From the NCBI RefSeq assembly GCF_036346855.1, contig NZ_CP107841.1, positions 7,010,001 through 7,074,000 on the forward strand: DNA of 64,000 bases. Direction: 5' to 3'. The position numbers and the translations under genes are program-made. The notes below the pieces were generated by a model. That model was given only the letters and a program-made list of their open reading frames with translations. It did no database searches and was not told where the DNA came from. Origin of the DNA: Streptomyces europaeiscabiei (GTDB taxonomy: Bacteria; Actinomycetota; Actinomycetes; Streptomycetales; Streptomycetaceae). This document shows positions 63,164 through 64,000 of the stretch, in pieces (positions within the stretch are counted from its first letter, which is position 1; each line of letters opens with the position of its first letter).

Positions 63164-63663
63164 CCGCGCCCATTACCTTCGGACTGAGCAGTGAAGCCCG
63201 CAACCTGCACTGGCTCCTGACCAACCTCGTCGAGGAGGTGCCGGGACTGCTGTCGGTCGCGGTGGTCTCCTCCGACGGCCTGCTGCTGCTCTCCTCCGAC
63301 CCCGGCAGACACGCCGAGGCCCGCCAGACCCGGGAGGAGCGGCCCCAGGGCCCCCGGGGCTCCGCCGCCGACCTGGCCACCATCGTCTCCGGCATCGGCA
63401 GCCTCACCATCGGCGCCGCCAAGCTGATGGAGTTCGGCGGGGTCAAGCAGACGATGGTCGCGATGGAGGCGGGCAGCCTCTTCGTGATGTCGATCAGCGA
63501 CGGCTCGTTGCTCGGAGTGCACGGCTCCCCCGACTGCGACATGAGCGTGGTGGCCTACCACATGGCGCTCTTCGTCGGCCGCGCCGGCCACGTCCTCACC
63601 CCGGAACTCCGCAGCGAACTCCGCAAGTCCCTGGAGGCCGAGGCGGCCGGGAGCAGCCGATGA
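63160..63663 (+). CDS. Conservon roadblock/LC7-domain protein (CvnB type)
   Basis: 167 residues from a TTG that overlaps the kinase stop (TTGA), with GAGGAGGAAAG as a strong ribosome site. The roadblock/LC7 fold reads LNWLL-like NLHWLLTNLVEEVPGLLSVA, then VVSSDGLLLLSSDPG and LTIGAAKLMEFGGVKQTMV. In conservons it works with the DUF742 protein and a small GTPase, a set likened to eukaryotic G-protein signalling. A Glu/Arg/Pro-rich insert (HAEARQTREERPQGPRG) interrupts the fold. Confidence 0.92.
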   Translation: MTAPITFGLSSEARNLHWLLTNLVEEVPGLLSVAVVSSDGLLLLSSDPGRHAEARQTREERPQGPRGSAADLATIVSGIGSLTIGAAKLMEFGGVKQTMVAMEAGSLFVMSISDGSLLGVHGSPDCDMSVVAYHMALFVGRAGHVLTPELRSELRKSLEAEAAGSSR

Positions 63664-64000
63664 GCGGCCAGAGCCAGAGCCAGAAGAAGAGCAGGGCGCG
63701 CGCCCCCGAGTCCGGTCCCGCGAAGCGGCCGACCGTGCCGAAGGGCGCGAAGAGGCTCCCCGTGCGCGGCGGCGACCGCAAACCCGCCCGCGTACGCCCC
63801 TACTCGCTCACCGGCGGCCGTACCCGGTTCGGTCACGTCCTCCTCGTGGAGACGTTCGTGGCCGTACTCGAAGCCCCGGCGGAGCAGCCTCGGTTGGCCG
63901 GGGGTTCCTCCCACATGCTCGGTGGTGGGGGAGGTTCACCCCACTCCAAGGTGATGCCCGAGATGCGGGCCATCGTCGAACTCTGCCGCCGTATGCGGAC
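63660..64000 (+). CDS. Conservon DUF742 protein (CvnC type), cut by window end
   Basis: 113 codons visible from an ATG overlapping the previous stop (ATGA). A basic head (KKSRARAPESG, RLPVRGGDRKPA) leads into the DUF742 hallmark VRPYSLTGGRTRFGHVLLVETFVAV and later MPEMRAIVELCRRMR. Between these lies a 20-residue Gly-rich insert encoded by a hairpin-forming sequence not expected in the family. A cvnD GTPase gene should follow beyond 64000. Confidence 0.88.
   Translation, partial: MSGQSQSQKKSRARAPESGPAKRPTVPKGAKRLPVRGGDRKPARVRPYSLTGGRTRFGHVLLVETFVAVLEAPAEQPRLAGGSSHMLGGGGGSPHSKVMPEMRAIVELCRRMR
63899..63942. repeat. Hairpin-forming insert inside the DUF742 gene
   Basis: GGGGGTTCCTCCCAC and GTGGGGGAGGTTCACCCC are imperfectly complementary around ATGCTCGGTG. 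The segment keeps the reading frame and adds a Gly/Ser/His-rich loop. It resembles small palindromic repeats that occur between Streptomyces genes. Confidence 0.6.

Overview
The window is very GC-rich actinobacterial DNA with strong third-position GC, GTG/TTG starts and tightly overlapped operons. Its gene order (nagB, sensor kinase, wblE, lipid kinase, ushX-sigH, family 2B encapsulin and prenyl synthase, sodN/sodX, malic enzyme, 2-oxoglutarate decarboxylase, two-component pair, lon, conservon) matches what I recall of the core chromosome of Streptomyces coelicolor around SCO5236-SCO5289. I infer a Streptomyces core-arm segment with accessory insertions. Homology statements come from recognising protein motifs, not from a search.

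Layout. 1-11.3 kb: partial nagB with a DasR-type operator, a decayed TetR gene, a PdtaS-like cytosolic histidine kinase, the WhiB-family gene wblE, a diacylglycerol-kinase-like enzyme, the ushX-sigH stress sigma pair, a UBP zinc-finger protein, a Na+/H+ antiporter, an ACC deaminase-like PLP enzyme and a zinc amidase. 11.5-14.7 kb: an EshA-like family 2B encapsulin shell (cyclic-nucleotide-binding domain plus HK97-type shell) followed by a polyprenyl diphosphate synthase with a long disordered, motif-repeating N-terminus, which looks like a shell-cargo operon. 15-19.2 kb: YCII/DGPF protein with an ECF42 sigma factor, two VOC proteins, an AraC regulator. 19.4-25.5 kb: a LacI-controlled carbohydrate ABC importer with a divergent GH32 fructan/sucrose hydrolase.

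26.16-31.65 kb is foreign. A 19-bp direct repeat of the last codons of sodN brackets about 5.5 kb that carries an unusual ABC ATPase with two membrane proteins, a frameshifted secreted protein, several broken genes, an IS-end relic and a decayed tyrosine integrase that ends 7 bp from the sodN stop. This looks like a fossil integrative element at the 3' end of sodN. The ancestral sodN terminator hairpin appears to sit on the far (left) side of the element.

31.6-44.8 kb: sodN/sodX (nickel superoxide dismutase and its processing peptidase), a CGNR regulator, a methyltransferase, a polar amino acid ABC importer, malic enzyme, an MDR oxidoreductase, an autoregulated-looking HTH/Clp-N pair, and a PadR/DUF4097 operon. 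44.8-64 kb: 2-oxoglutarate decarboxylase, a two-component system, a spermidine-synthase-like protein, an orphan TnpB element that cuts into a GNAT gene, lon with an HspR (HAIR) operator, a MarR regulator, a PP2C-like protein and the first three genes of a conservon (sensor kinase, roadblock/LC7, DUF742), the last cut by the window end. Intergenic space repeatedly holds one GC-rich interspersed repeat family and several tandem arrays.
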